Origin: an uncultured Flavobacteriaceae bacterium
Lineage (GTDB): Bacteria > Bacteroidota > Bacteroidia > Flavobacteriales > Flavobacteriaceae
DNA length: 64,000 nt
Assembly (NCBI GenBank): GCA_947503005.1
Contig: CANNCA010000005.1
Location: 186,001 to 250,000 of the forward strand
Direction: 5' to 3'
Below, one piece after another: positions 1 to 8,786 of the stretch. A program made the position numbers and the translations under genes. The notes under the pieces are model-generated. The model did no database searches. It saw nothing but the letters and a program-made list of their open reading frames with translations, and was not told where the DNA came from. Position 1 is the stretch's first letter, and every line of letters begins with the position of its first letter.

Positions 1-217
1 GTCCTTTTGTGCTTCGTGCGGATTCGATTTCCTTAATACCGATGGATGCAATTTGCTTCAACGTACCCAAGGCATCCTTCGCCATTTCGTCACGGAATGA
101 ATACAATTGTACCCCGAATTTCTGTGTGCTGGCTGAAGCAAATCCGCAGGAAGGAAGGATTAAAGTTCCTGCCGTTAAAAGCCCCGCTTGCTTGATAAAA
201 TCTCTTCTGTTTGTCAT
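1..217 (-). CDS. Tat-exported sugar phosphate isomerase/epimerase (3' end outside window)
   Basis: The first 72 codons of a gene that leaves the window on the left. The visible protein opens with a twin-arginine signal (NRRDFIKQ, hydrophobic stretch, then LPSCG, which could also serve as a lipobox). The mature part starts with FGVQLYSFRDEM, the usual first strand of xylose-isomerase-like TIM-barrel proteins. Relatives act on sugars or hydroxypyruvate-like substrates, but the catalytic residues lie outside the window, so the substrate is unknown. The start is the ATG at 217. It lies 22 bases after the DUF3500 gene and is probably the last gene of a three-gene operon. Family call is good; activity is inference. 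Confidence 0.8.
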   Translation of the reverse strand, partial: MTNRRDFIKQAGLLTAGTLILPSCGFASASTQKFGVQLYSFRDEMAKDALGTLKQIASIGIKEIESARSTKG

Positions 218-239
218 TCTTTACTTTTATGAAATTGGT

Positions 240-1262
240 TTAATGATCTTCTTCATAATGTTTTTTCAAGGTATCCTCCCCATAATCATTGGTAGGATCT
301 CGTACTACAGTATGTACATGGTTGGCATTGGTTTGGGTATTGTCGTATTCAATCAATAACACAGGACCTTGAATGCACCAATAATTGGGAACACCCGGTT
401 CCAGACTTCCTGCCCATGAAAAGGATAGGTTTTCCAAGCCAGCTTTTTCAATTTTATCTCGATATCCCACCGAAAAATCTTTCTCATAATTATTTAGGTA
501 CAGATTGATCAGTTTGATAAGCTGTTTTTGCTGATCCGATGTCAAATCATTGTAGAATATTCCTTTTTGCTCAAAACCTTCCACTTTTCGCTGCGTCGTT
601 GTAATGATTTCTATGGGCGCTATATCGGCAAACTTAGCTTTTTCCAATTGTACGGGTGAAAGCGAATTAACTAATTCAAAGCTTAAGGTTGTTTCTTTTT
701 TCAGGACTTCTTTTTCTTTGTGCCCTCTAATTTTAATGACTCCGGGGTTTGTTCCAAAAAAAGTTGGTGTAGAAGAGGTTATGGCCTTGTCAGCAGCGGT
801 GAAATTCAATGAAAGATGATGTCCTTCGAAACGCCAGCCCCAAGGTGCATCACTGGAAGGATCTCCGAAAATTGAAAAGTGATAGTTCAAAGGATCTCGT
901 CTTGGTCTTCCATCAGGCATTTTATCATCGTCTTCATTTTCAATAACTCGAAGTATTTTTTCTAGTGATTGAATCTCCTTCGCTTTTCGGTAGCCTTCTC
1001 CGCTTAACGAAGCTTTGAGCAAATCGATTGCGGCGACTTTTTGTGCTTCATTGAAATCATGAAATCGCGGGCCTTTTCTAGTCAGCGGCACGTAGTTCAT
1101 GTTAAAACGTTCTTCATCATCCAACGAAAAAACAGTTTGTTCTTTGAGTTCATCCGTAAGAGTTGCTAAAAATACTTGTGCTTTTTCTGTGAGGTTTTGG
1201 CCATTGCTTTCTATTGAAAAGAACAGGCAACAACATAGAATGACCAGTAATTTATTTTTCAT
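240..1262 (-). CDS. DUF3500 family secreted protein
   Basis: A 340-residue protein with a Sec signal peptide (about residues 1-21, cysteine-rich hydrophobic core, then NGQ). The rest is one DUF3500 domain, recognisable from WGWRFEGHHLSLNF near residue 150 and NANHVHTVVRDPTNDYG near the C-terminus. The clustered histidines suggest a metal or substrate site, but no activity is established for the family. It lies between the TolB-like gene (29 bases upstream) and the exported isomerase (22 bases downstream), all minus strand, so the three are probably co-transcribed and may act on a common extracellular, perhaps sugar-related, substrate. That last point is inference. Confidence 0.85.
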   Translation of the reverse strand: MKNKLLVILCCCLFFSIESNGQNLTEKAQVFLATLTDELKEQTVFSLDDEERFNMNYVPLTRKGPRFHDFNEAQKVAAIDLLKASLSGEGYRKAKEIQSLEKILRVIENEDDDKMPDGRPRRDPLNYHFSIFGDPSSDAPWGWRFEGHHLSLNFTAADKAITSSTPTFFGTNPGVIKIRGHKEKEVLKKETTLSFELVNSLSPVQLEKAKFADIAPIEIITTTQRKVEGFEQKGIFYNDLTSDQQKQLIKLINLYLNNYEKDFSVGYRDKIEKAGLENLSFSWAGSLEPGVPNYWCIQGPVLLIEYDNTQTNANHVHTVVRDPTNDYGEDTLKKHYEEDH

Positions 1263-1291
1263 GGGTTGGTTTTAAATTGGCGTTTTAGAAA

Positions 1292-2194
1292 CTAATTTTT
1301 CAGCTGATAACTTACAAAGGCTACCTTCTCACTATCAGGTGACCATGAAGGTACATTAATGGTGCCCTGACCGCCAAATAGTTTTGCCATCATTCTTACT
1401 TCACGCGTTTCTAGATGCATCAAACGAAGTTGTACATTCTTGTTTGGCGGATGTTTGTCTGCTGGAACATCAGTGCCGAACGAGATATAAACAATCCATT
1501 TTCCGTCAGGGGAAGGGTGTGCGAACCAATCGTTAAGTGCATCGGTAGTGATTTGTTCTTGGTTACTACCATCGGCATTCATCCGCCAAATTTGCATGGA
1601 TCCCGTTCGCACTGAATTGAAGTAAATGTATTTACCATCGGGGGAATAATCAGGACCATCATCCAATCCTTCCGTGCTAGTCAATCGAAGTTCTTCACCA
1701 CCCTGGACCGGAATCGTATAAATGTCATAATTGCCATTTCGCTCTGCGCAATATGCTAAGGTTTTTCCATCGGGTGACCAGCCATGCCAGTAAGACGGCC
1801 CTAAAGGAGTGATTTTTTTTGGAATGCCACCTGATATGGGCAAAGTGTAGATCAATGACTTTCCGCTTTCGGTCTGGTCACTGATGACCAATTGAGTTCC
1901 ATCTGGCGATATACCATGGTCGTTATTAATACGTTTTGCAAAATCGGTGGGAATCAGGTCAGGTTTGCCCCCTTTTTCAGGAATTTTGTAGAGTAAACCA
2001 TTGCTATTGAAAATCAAGGTCTTCCCATCGTGTGACCAGTTGGGTGCTTCGATGTGATCTAGTGTGTGATAAACGGTGTCGCGCTTAAAAGTCGAAATCG
2101 ATATCGTTTCTAGCGCACTTGCTACCTCTACTTTCTGAGCTATACTATTCATGGTTGACAAGGCAAAAATCAAAGTAAATCCATATCTCATCAT
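1292..2194 (-). CDS. TolB-like PD40 beta-propeller protein, secreted
   Basis: A 300-residue protein with a short signal peptide ([12 protein letters not shown]...SIAQ) followed by repeated PD40/WD40-like blades. Each blade carries a W/SPDGK signature: [40 protein letters not shown] and WSPDSEKV, which makes about six blades. Such propellers bind ligands or partner proteins in the periplasm, and no catalytic residues can be named. This is not the Tol-Pal TolB, because pal and tolQRA are absent. It is the first gene of the minus-strand operon with the DUF3500 protein and the exported isomerase. The start may be either of the two adjacent ATGs. Confidence 0.85.
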   Translation of the reverse strand: MMRYGFTLIFALSTMNSIAQKVEVASALETISISTFKRDTVYHTLDHIEAPNWSHDGKTLIFNSNGLLYKIPEKGGKPDLIPTDFAKRINNDHGISPDGTQLVISDQTESGKSLIYTLPISGGIPKKITPLGPSYWHGWSPDGKTLAYCAERNGNYDIYTIPVQGGEELRLTSTEGLDDGPDYSPDGKYIYFNSVRTGSMQIWRMNADGSNQEQITTDALNDWFAHPSPDGKWIVYISFGTDVPADKHPPNKNVQLRLMHLETREVRMMAKLFGGQGTINVPSWSPDSEKVAFVSYQLKN

Positions 2195-2260
2195 AGTCCC
2201 GGAAAAAAAGTATCTCCTAAAATACTAAATATAACAACACCTTCTCTATTCGGGTATTTG

Positions 2261-2268
2261 TACTTTTG
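2261..2268 (+). promoter_or_regulatory. Candidate -7 box (TACTTTTG) for mazG
   Basis: TACTTTTG matches the Bacteroidota -7 consensus TAnnTTTG and lies 15 bases before the mazG ATG at 2284. No clear -33 TTG is present at the usual spacing, so support is partial. If real, it overlaps the alternative TTG start at 2266 and rules that start out. Confidence 0.35.
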
Positions 2269-2283
2269 CCAAAACGGATTTTC

Positions 2284-3069
2284 ATGAATACCAGAAAAGA
2301 ACAACTTCAAGCCTTCGACCGTTTATTGACCATTATGGAGGAACTGAGGGCGCAATGCCCTTGGGACAAAAAGCAGACCATGCAATCCCTACGGCATTTG
2401 ACCATTGAAGAGACTTACGAACTGGGGGACGCCATTTTAGAGAATGATTTGGAGGAAGTTAAAAAGGAGTTGGGTGATGTCTTGCTGCATATCGTTTTTT
2501 ATGCCAAAATAGGTTCTGAAACTGATGATTTTGACATTGCCGATGTATGCAATGATATTTGCGAAAAGCTTGTCAACCGACATCCTCATATTTATGGAGA
2601 TGTTCATGTGAACGATGAGGAAGACGTAAAGCGTAACTGGGAAAACATCAAATTGAAAGAGGGCAAGAAAAGTGTTTTGGAAGGCGTGCCCATGGGACTA
2701 CCTGCTTTGGTAAAGGCCAACCGCGTGCAAGATAAAGTTGCAGGCGTAGGTTTCGATTGGGAAAAACCGGAACAGGTTTTCGAAAAATTACAAGAAGAGC
2801 TTCAAGAATTCACTAACGAAGTTAAAACTGGTGATACGGACAAAATGGAATCCGAATTTGGCGATGTCTTATTCTCTATGGTCAATTACGCCCGATTTTT
2901 GAATATCAACCCCGAGAACGCCTTAGAACGTACCAATAAGAAATTTATCAAACGCTTTCAATTTTTGGAAGGAAAATCAAAAGAATTGGGCAAGTCTCTC
3001 AAAGAAATGACCTTAGCCGAAATGGATGTTTTTTGGGAAGAAGCTAAAACAGTTGATGACATGAGTTAA
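2284..3069 (+). CDS. mazG: MazG nucleoside triphosphate pyrophosphohydrolase
   Basis: Hydrolyses (d)NTPs to NMP and pyrophosphate, cleaning the nucleotide pool of non-canonical or excess nucleotides. At 261 residues it is the usual two-domain length. The first MazG domain shows CPWDKKQTMQSLRHLTIEE, then EETYELGD and EEVKKELGDVLLH, the acidic Mg-binding helices. The second shows KLQEELQEF and ESEFGDVLFSMVNYARF. An upstream TTG at 2266 would add six residues, but the family normally starts near MNTRKEQLQAF and the TTG sits inside a candidate promoter box, so the ATG at 2284 is chosen. The MATE gene follows after 51 bases. Confidence 0.95.
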   Translation: MNTRKEQLQAFDRLLTIMEELRAQCPWDKKQTMQSLRHLTIEETYELGDAILENDLEEVKKELGDVLLHIVFYAKIGSETDDFDIADVCNDICEKLVNRHPHIYGDVHVNDEEDVKRNWENIKLKEGKKSVLEGVPMGLPALVKANRVQDKVAGVGFDWEKPEQVFEKLQEELQEFTNEVKTGDTDKMESEFGDVLFSMVNYARFLNINPENALERTNKKFIKRFQFLEGKSKELGKSLKEMTLAEMDVFWEEAKTVDDMS

Positions 3070-3120
3070 TGCTATCAGCTTGTTCTTGACCTTAAACATC
3101 AACTCTCAACCAACAACCAG

Positions 3121-4497
3121 TTGTTAGAAAACTACACCAAAGAATTTAAGTACAACATCAGGCTATCCATTCCCGTAATTATGGGTTTGCTCGGGCATAC
3201 CTTGGTACAGCTTGCTGATAATATCATGGTAGGGCAATTGGGTACGGCAGAACTTGCGGCGGTTTCCTTGGGAAATAGTTTTGTATTCATTGCCATGTCA
3301 TTAGGTATAGGATTTTCCACGGCGATAACGCCACTAGTAGCCGAAGCCGATGGAGCTGGAATAAAATCAAATGCCAAAAGCGCCTTAAAACATGGTTTGG
3401 TGCTATGCACACTTTTGGGCATTTCTCTTTTCGGCATCATTTTACTTTGTAAGCCGCTGATGTACCATATGAGGCAACCGCCCGAGGTCGTGGAACTTGC
3501 CATGCCGTATCTTGATTTGGTAGCCCTTTCGCTTGTTCCGTTAGTCATTTTTCAGGCGTTCAAGCAATTTTCAGAGGGCTTGTCACAGACAAGATACCCT
3601 ATGTATGCGACGATTATCGCGAATGTGGTAAATATAACTTTGAACTATTTATTGATTTTTGGTTCGTTCGGGTTTCCAAAAATGGGAATCGTCGGTGCAG
3701 CTGTAGGAACTCTGGTTGCGAGATTTATGATGGTGGGTTATATCTGGTTTCTTCTCAAAAGTAAGACCAAGTTTCATGATTATGTGACCGGTTTCAATTT
3801 TAAAAAGATTGAAAAAAAGGTCATGCACAAAATTATCAGTTTGGGGTTTCCATCCGCATTGCAAATGTTTTTTGAAGTAGGCATTTTTACCGCTGCAATT
3901 TGGCTAAGTGGCGTTTTAGGTAAGAATGCGCAGGCAGCGAATCAGATAGCTCTGAACTTGAGTAGCATGACATTTATGTTCGGAATGGGGTTAGGTGTCG
4001 CAGCCATGATTCGTGTAGGAAATCAAAAAGGTTTGGGTAATTTCAAAGAGTTACGGCGTATTGCCCAATCGATTTTCTTTTTGACCCTCTTGCTTGAAAT
4101 TGTTTTTGCAGTGCTTTTTTTATTAGGAAGAAATTGGTTTCCTTCGCTATACCTTGACCTAGACTCGGAGCTGAACCTCGTGGACAATACCGAAGTAATT
4201 TTTCTTGCTGGACAATTAATGCTGGTTGCGGCCTTTTTTCAGATTTCAGACGGAATTCAAGTTGTTGTGTTAGGTGCTTTGCGTGGGTTGCAAGATGTCA
4301 AGATCCCAACTTTTATAACGTTCATTGCCTATTGGTTGATAGGGTTTCCCCTATGCTATTATTTAGGTCTATATACCGATTTGAAAAGCATGGGTATTTG
4401 GATCGGTCTGTTGGCAGGCCTAACTGCATCCGCTATTATGTTGTATATTCGATTTAATTATTTGACGAAGAAACTAATTGTCAATGGAACTACCTAA
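3121..4497 (+). CDS. MATE family multidrug/Na+ antiporter (NorM-like)
   Basis: A 458-residue inner-membrane exporter with about 12 hydrophobic segments in two homologous halves (MATE fold). These proteins expel cationic drugs or metabolites in exchange for Na+ or H+. The N-terminal signature IPVIMGLLGHTLVQLADN and the second-half SLGFPSALQMFFEVG are typical of the NorM/DinF group. The start is probably the TTG at 3121. The conserved first helix begins before the next in-frame ATG, which would remove about 20 conserved residues. The 3' end overlaps the next small gene by 14 bases, suggesting translational coupling. The substrate cannot be predicted. Confidence 0.93.
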   Translation: MLENYTKEFKYNIRLSIPVIMGLLGHTLVQLADNIMVGQLGTAELAAVSLGNSFVFIAMSLGIGFSTAITPLVAEADGAGIKSNAKSALKHGLVLCTLLGISLFGIILLCKPLMYHMRQPPEVVELAMPYLDLVALSLVPLVIFQAFKQFSEGLSQTRYPMYATIIANVVNITLNYLLIFGSFGFPKMGIVGAAVGTLVARFMMVGYIWFLLKSKTKFHDYVTGFNFKKIEKKVMHKIISLGFPSALQMFFEVGIFTAAIWLSGVLGKNAQAANQIALNLSSMTFMFGMGLGVAAMIRVGNQKGLGNFKELRRIAQSIFFLTLLLEIVFAVLFLLGRNWFPSLYLDLDSELNLVDNTEVIFLAGQLMLVAAFFQISDGIQVVVLGALRGLQDVKIPTFITFIAYWLIGFPLCYYLGLYTDLKSMGIWIGLLAGLTASAIMLYIRFNYLTKKLIVNGTT

Positions 4498-4711
4498 ATT
4501 TTTATTGGGAGATAATACGGATTATCCAACGGCTATTTTCGTTGTGCATACGGAATATCCGCGGTTTGTGATAAACCTCGAAAACGATGAGGTCGAATGG
4601 CTGGAAGAATTTGCTCGGGAAGACGAAAAAGAATTGGAGTCCGAAACCGAGAACCTCATTGCCCAAGCAACTGAATTCTATGATCGGGAAGTTTCCCGCT
4701 ATGAAGACTAA
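4484..4711 (+). CDS. Small conserved acidic protein, function unknown
   Basis: A 75-residue soluble protein beginning MELPKFLLGDNTDYP, very rich in Glu and Asp toward the C-terminus (EWLEEFAREDEKELESETE). It has no signal peptide or membrane segment. Similar short proteins occur in Flavobacteriia without a known role (recollection, not a search). The ATG at 4484 is preferred over the TTG two codons earlier. Its start lies inside the end of the MATE gene and its stop is only five bases before the PAP2 gene, so it sits tightly inside this operon. Confidence 0.75.
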   Translation: MELPKFLLGDNTDYPTAIFVVHTEYPRFVINLENDEVEWLEEFAREDEKELESETENLIAQATEFYDREVSRYED

Positions 4712-4716
4712 TTCAA

Positions 4717-5286
4717 ATGTTGGACCAACTCTTACAACAAGATAAAGAGCTCTTTCTTATACTCAACAATCTCGGAACCGAAACCTGGGACGGATTCTGG
4801 ATGTTCATGACCAATAAGTTTAGCTCCATTCCCATATACATGTCTTTGGCGTACTTATCCTTCCGGCAATGGGGGCTCAAGAAAACCCTACTTCTTATCT
4901 TATTCGCGATCTTGATGATTACGGCTACGAACGGGTTAGCTGATTTCTTCAAATACGGCGTACAACGTCTTCGACCCTGTTATGATTCCAGTGTCACTGA
5001 GTTAATGCGGTTGGTAAAAGACAGTTGCGGAGGTAAATTCGGTTATTTTTCCGCTCATGCGGGAAATACCATGGCGGTGGCTACTTTCTTTTCGATTTTG
5101 TTAAAGGATAAATTTCATCATATAGGAATTTTATTACTGGTCTGGGCGATTCTCATCGCTTACAGTAGGATTTATATTGGAGTGCATTTTCCGTTAGATG
5201 TCTTTTCAGGAATGGTAATCGGACTACTTTTCGGATGGTTGTTTGCAAAGTTGTTTATATTTGCTCTCCCCAAAATCCGTTTATGA
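4717..5286 (+). CDS. PAP2 family membrane phosphatase
   Basis: A 189-residue integral membrane phosphatase. The three PAP2 motifs are intact: KYGVQRLRP (Lys79 and Arg86-Pro87), FSAHAGNT (His114) and SRIYIGVHFPLD (Arg151, His157, Asp161). Family members remove phosphate from lipid phosphates such as undecaprenyl pyrophosphate, phosphatidate or lipid A. Five to six hydrophobic segments are visible. Its stop codon overlaps the ATG of the following GT39 glycosyltransferase in an ATGA arrangement. That coupling suggests recycling or trimming of the lipid carrier used by the transferase, which is inference from context. Confidence 0.92.
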   Translation: MLDQLLQQDKELFLILNNLGTETWDGFWMFMTNKFSSIPIYMSLAYLSFRQWGLKKTLLLILFAILMITATNGLADFFKYGVQRLRPCYDSSVTELMRLVKDSCGGKFGYFSAHAGNTMAVATFFSILLKDKFHHIGILLLVWAILIAYSRIYIGVHFPLDVFSGMVIGLLFGWLFAKLFIFALPKIRL

Positions 5287-6941
5287 TATCTAATATCAGG
5301 TATTGGTTTTTGTTGCTTTTGGTCATTCTAGTGTATATCGCAGGAATGTTCGTGACGCTCTTCGAAAACGATTCCGCACAGTTTGCCGTAATGGCCATGC
5401 GAATGGTTCAAGAGAATGATTTCTTAAGTCTTTTCAAAGGTCCTGAAGAGTATTTAGATAAGCCTCATATGCACTACTGGCTTGCAGCTCTTTCCTTTAA
5501 AATTTTTGGTATTTACGATTGGGCGTACAGAATTCCTGGCCTCTTGGCAACGCTATTGGGAGCTTATAGTTGTTATGGTTTGGGAAAACTACTTTACAAT
5601 TCCGATACGGGCAAGTTGGCAGCTTTAATTTTCATGACGGCGCAATCTATTATGCTGTCTGTAATCGATGTACGTACCGATGCCGTTTTAACGGGTTTCA
5701 CCATTTTTGCCATTTGGCAATTAGCGGAATATATTCAAAAAGGGAACACTCTTAATATTATCCTCGGAGCATTTGGAGCGGGAATGGCCTTTTCCACAAA
5801 AGGTCAAATCGCATTGGTGGTCATCGGTTTTCCGATTCTTTGTCATTTGGCATATACTCGAAAATGGAAATCACTTTTAAACTGGCGCGTACTGATTGCA
5901 CTAGTGGTTTTTGCTGTCACTATTGCCCCCATGTTATATGCATACTATCATCAATTTGATCTTCATCCTGAAAAAGTTATTCGTGGTAGAAGTGAACGAA
6001 GTGGTATTCTATTTATTTTTTGGGAGCAGAGTTTTGAACGCATGAGCGGAACGGGAATGGGCAAGAACAGTAGCGACTATTTTTTCTTTTTTCATACTTT
6101 TTTATGGGTATTCTTGCCTTGGACCATCATTGCCATAGTTGCTATGGGAAGTCAACTAAAAACTTTTTTCAAAAATAAATTTAAATATGATTCTAATCAG
6201 GAGCTCTTGACCTTCGGAGGAATCGTATTGATTTTTATCTTAATCAGTTTTGCCCAATTCAAGTTGCCCCACTATCTGAATATCATCATTCCATTATTTT
6301 CCGTTTTGACCGCTTCTTATTTAGCAGGTTTTTGTAAATCGGAACGACAGAAAACTATCAGGTTTTTACTAGGGGCACAATATTTTATATTAAGCTTGGT
6401 ATTCATTGCTACGGTCTTGTTGTGCTATTTTGTTTTTAAGTTCGAGAATTGGTATGCTTCCGTTCTTTTAGTTCTCGCATTCATTCTTGCGGTCTATTAT
6501 AGTTTAAAACAAGAGGCCTACTATCTTCGAATCATTACTTTATCAGTGTATAGCTCCTTACTGTTGAACGTGGTTTTGAATACCCATTTTTACCCTTCAC
6601 TATTGGAATATCAGGCTGGATCTTCGATGGCCCAGACGATAAAGGAGAACAATGTGCCTGTTGACAATATATATAAATTGTCTACCCATCATACTTGGGC
6701 CTTGGATTTTTATAATCAAAAACCGGTCAAAATCGTTTCTTTTGATGACATCAAGAATGAACGGAATTTTTGGGTTTATGCAAACGATATGCAATTAAGT
6801 GAATTACAAAACCTTGGTTTCGATTGGGACCGCCAATTTACCGAAGACCAATTTCGAATAACACGATTACAGAAAACCTTTTTAGATCCTTCTACCCGTA
6901 AAAAGGTTTTAAATAAAATGCACTTGGTTCATATTTATTAA
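5283..6941 (+). CDS. GT39-type glycosyltransferase (ArnT/PMT-like)
   Basis: A 552-residue polytopic membrane protein with about 12 hydrophobic segments. The first periplasmic loop has the GT39/ArnT pattern: an acidic residue in LFENDSAQFAVMAMRM, then YLDKPHMHYWLAALSFKIFG. These enzymes move a sugar from polyprenyl phosphate to lipid A, protein or another acceptor on the outer face of the inner membrane. The ATG at 5283 overlaps the PAP2 stop and gives the expected N-terminus; 16 extra upstream codons are rejected. The convergent flippase-like gene shares its TTAA stop at 6938-6941. Donor and acceptor cannot be told. Confidence 0.88.
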   Translation: MISNIRYWFLLLLVILVYIAGMFVTLFENDSAQFAVMAMRMVQENDFLSLFKGPEEYLDKPHMHYWLAALSFKIFGIYDWAYRIPGLLATLLGAYSCYGLGKLLYNSDTGKLAALIFMTAQSIMLSVIDVRTDAVLTGFTIFAIWQLAEYIQKGNTLNIILGAFGAGMAFSTKGQIALVVIGFPILCHLAYTRKWKSLLNWRVLIALVVFAVTIAPMLYAYYHQFDLHPEKVIRGRSERSGILFIFWEQSFERMSGTGMGKNSSDYFFFFHTFLWVFLPWTIIAIVAMGSQLKTFFKNKFKYDSNQELLTFGGIVLIFILISFAQFKLPHYLNIIIPLFSVLTASYLAGFCKSERQKTIRFLLGAQYFILSLVFIATVLLCYFVFKFENWYASVLLVLAFILAVYYSLKQEAYYLRIITLSVYSSLLLNVVLNTHFYPSLLEYQAGSSMAQTIKENNVPVDNIYKLSTHHTWALDFYNQKPVKIVSFDDIKNERNFWVYANDMQLSELQNLGFDWDRQFTEDQFRITRLQKTFLDPSTRKKVLNKMHLVHIY

Positions 6942-7801
6942 GACGACAAAGTTTCCAATTTTGGTTTTTTGAAATGAAAAACGATCCCGAAGAGCGAGAC
7001 GAAAGCGGTAATCAAGAAAAATGTTACGCTAATGCCGACAGACGTATTTTCATCCAATCCTAAAAATTGGGCACCGTAGAGAAAAGTCACTTCTCGACTG
7101 CCGATACCACCGATTGTTATTGGCAACACTGATACTATCGAAGAAAGCAGAAAAATAAAAAGATAAGCGATGGTCTGTACTTGAATGGCCAGTGCTTTTA
7201 AGATGAAAAATATACTTCCCAATTGGGCCAATTGCACTAATGAAGAAAAAGCACAGGACTTCCAGAAAACCGGTAGTACATAACCGAAGAATTTTTTATT
7301 GAAAAACCAAAAGGTAATAATACTTATTAACGCCGTCAAAGCAAATAATAGACCATGTCCCTCCAAAAAATCGTTCTCAAGTAAAAGAGCAAGGATGCAG
7401 GCGTAAACAAATAGAAGGAGTAAGCCGCTAAGTCTATCCAAGACCAGAACCGATATCACTTTTTTGGTTTCTACCTCGAAGTTTTTATTTATTAGATAGC
7501 CCTTGTAGGCATCGCCACCTATACCCCCTGGGAGGAATAAATTATAGAACATTCCCAAAAGATAGATTTCAAGATTACTTTTATGCGTCAACATTACATT
7601 CAACTCATGGAAATATAAATTGAGCCTTAAGGCGGCCAAAACTTTTGAAAGGATAAAAAGAAGTAGTGCGACGAGAAGATAAAGGGGATTGGTTCTTTTT
7701 AGAACTCCAACGACATCTTCAAAATTGATTTTGGTAAAAATAAAATAGAGTAGTGCCGCGCTAATGAGGATTTTTAGTGCTGTCAGGCCTTTTTTACGCA
7801 T
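6938..7801 (-). CDS. Lysylphosphatidylglycerol synthase-TM/UPF0104 family membrane protein
   Basis: A 287-residue protein of the flippase-like LPG_synthase_TM group with about eight hydrophobic segments. Typical motifs are FYNLFLPGGIGGDAYKGY and LPITIGGIGSREVTFLYG. The family includes the membrane half of MprF and AglD-like proteins and is often linked to movement or transfer of lipid-linked groups. The ATG at 7801 overlaps the end of the upstream GT2 gene by eight bases, so the two are translationally coupled. An earlier GTG at 7810 is less likely. Together with the GT2 partner it may handle a polyprenyl-linked sugar. Confidence 0.87.
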   Translation of the reverse strand: MRKKGLTALKILISAALLYFIFTKINFEDVVGVLKRTNPLYLLVALLLFILSKVLAALRLNLYFHELNVMLTHKSNLEIYLLGMFYNLFLPGGIGGDAYKGYLINKNFEVETKKVISVLVLDRLSGLLLLFVYACILALLLENDFLEGHGLLFALTALISIITFWFFNKKFFGYVLPVFWKSCAFSSLVQLAQLGSIFFILKALAIQVQTIAYLFIFLLSSIVSVLPITIGGIGSREVTFLYGAQFLGLDENTSVGISVTFFLITAFVSLFGIVFHFKKPKLETLSS

Positions 7802-8753
7802 TTTCGCCACCTACGGTAATTTTTTTGATTCGGTAAGGTCTCTTTTGCTGTGATTCATAATATGTCCTTATCAGGAGTTCCATAACGATACCGATGGTGA
7901 ACAATTGAATGCCTGCCAAAATGAACATGAGCCCAAAAATCAAAAGAGGTCTTGTACCGATATCTTGCCCAAATCCGAACTTCACAATAAGGAGGTAGAT
8001 ATTAATAAAAATTCCTATAATAATCAAAAGAACACCCAAGATTCCGAATAGGTGTATGGGTCGTTGAAAGTATTTACGTATGAACAACAACAACATCATA
8101 TCGGCGACAACTTTGAAAACTCGCTCCAATCCGTATTTGGATACACCGGCATTTCTCGCATGATGTTTTACGGGTACTTGTTTGATCTGGGCCCCTTCTA
8201 AATGTGCTAATAAGGTTATAAAACGGTGCATTTCGCCATAAAGATTGAGGTCTTTTGCAATTTCCTTGGTAAAAACTTTCAAGGCGCAGCCATTGTCCTT
8301 AATATCCAGTTTGGTCACCCGTCTCACTAAGAAATTGGCAATTTTAGAAGGAATTTTTTTGACTAAAGAATCCTTTCGTTTTTGGCGTATTCCTGTTACT
8401 ACATCATATTCTCCACTAATCGCGTACTCGAGCATTTGAGGTATGTCACTTGGATCATTTTGCAAATCACCGTCCATGGTGATGATATATTCCCCTGAGG
8501 CATGGTCAATACCGGCAGCTAAGGCTAAACTTTGACCGTAGTTCTTTTTAAGCTCGATAAGGTGTACCCGTTCATCGGCCAGTTCTTTAACCACTTTTCG
8601 GGTTTTATCCTTAGAAAAGTCATCGATGTAAATGATTTCATAAGCATATCCGGCGAGGCTTTCGTGTATTTTTTTGGTGAGTAGAACTACGTTGTCCTCC
8701 TCATTGTATAGTGGAACGATGATTGAAAGTAGCTCGGAAGTAATTGGATGCAT
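7794..8753 (-). CDS. GT2 glycosyltransferase, dolichol/polyprenyl-phosphate sugar synthase type
   Basis: A 319-residue GT-A fold transferase. The N-terminal catalytic domain shows SIIVPLYNEEDNV, EIIYIDDFSKDKT and the metal-binding MDGDLQNDPSD. Two hydrophobic segments near residues 230-255 and 268-290 anchor the C-terminus, as in DPM1/ArnC/GtrB proteins. The likely reaction is transfer of a sugar from a nucleotide donor to polyprenyl phosphate on the cytoplasmic face. It is coupled to the flippase-like gene and lies opposite the GT39 enzyme, giving a plausible make, flip and transfer set. The sugar is unknown. Confidence 0.92.
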   Translation of the reverse strand: MHPITSELLSIIVPLYNEEDNVVLLTKKIHESLAGYAYEIIYIDDFSKDKTRKVVKELADERVHLIELKKNYGQSLALAAGIDHASGEYIITMDGDLQNDPSDIPQMLEYAISGEYDVVTGIRQKRKDSLVKKIPSKIANFLVRRVTKLDIKDNGCALKVFTKEIAKDLNLYGEMHRFITLLAHLEGAQIKQVPVKHHARNAGVSKYGLERVFKVVADMMLLLFIRKYFQRPIHLFGILGVLLIIIGIFINIYLLIVKFGFGQDIGTRPLLIFGLMFILAGIQLFTIGIVMELLIRTYYESQQKRPYRIKKITVGGENA

Positions 8754-8786
8754 ATGGGAGGTTGTTCTAAGCGCAAATTTAATGTA

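Noticed and set aside
1292-2194. TolB of the Tol-Pal system
   Set aside because: No pal, tolQRA or ybgF neighbours and no TolB N-terminal domain; only the propeller is shared.
2266-2283. TTG start for mazG giving six more residues
   Set aside because: The sequence coincides with a candidate -7 box and the family starts at the ATG at 2284.
3132-3548. ORF on the opposite strand of the MATE gene and similar shadow ORFs elsewhere
   Set aside because: They overlap well-supported genes fully and show no recognisable domains.
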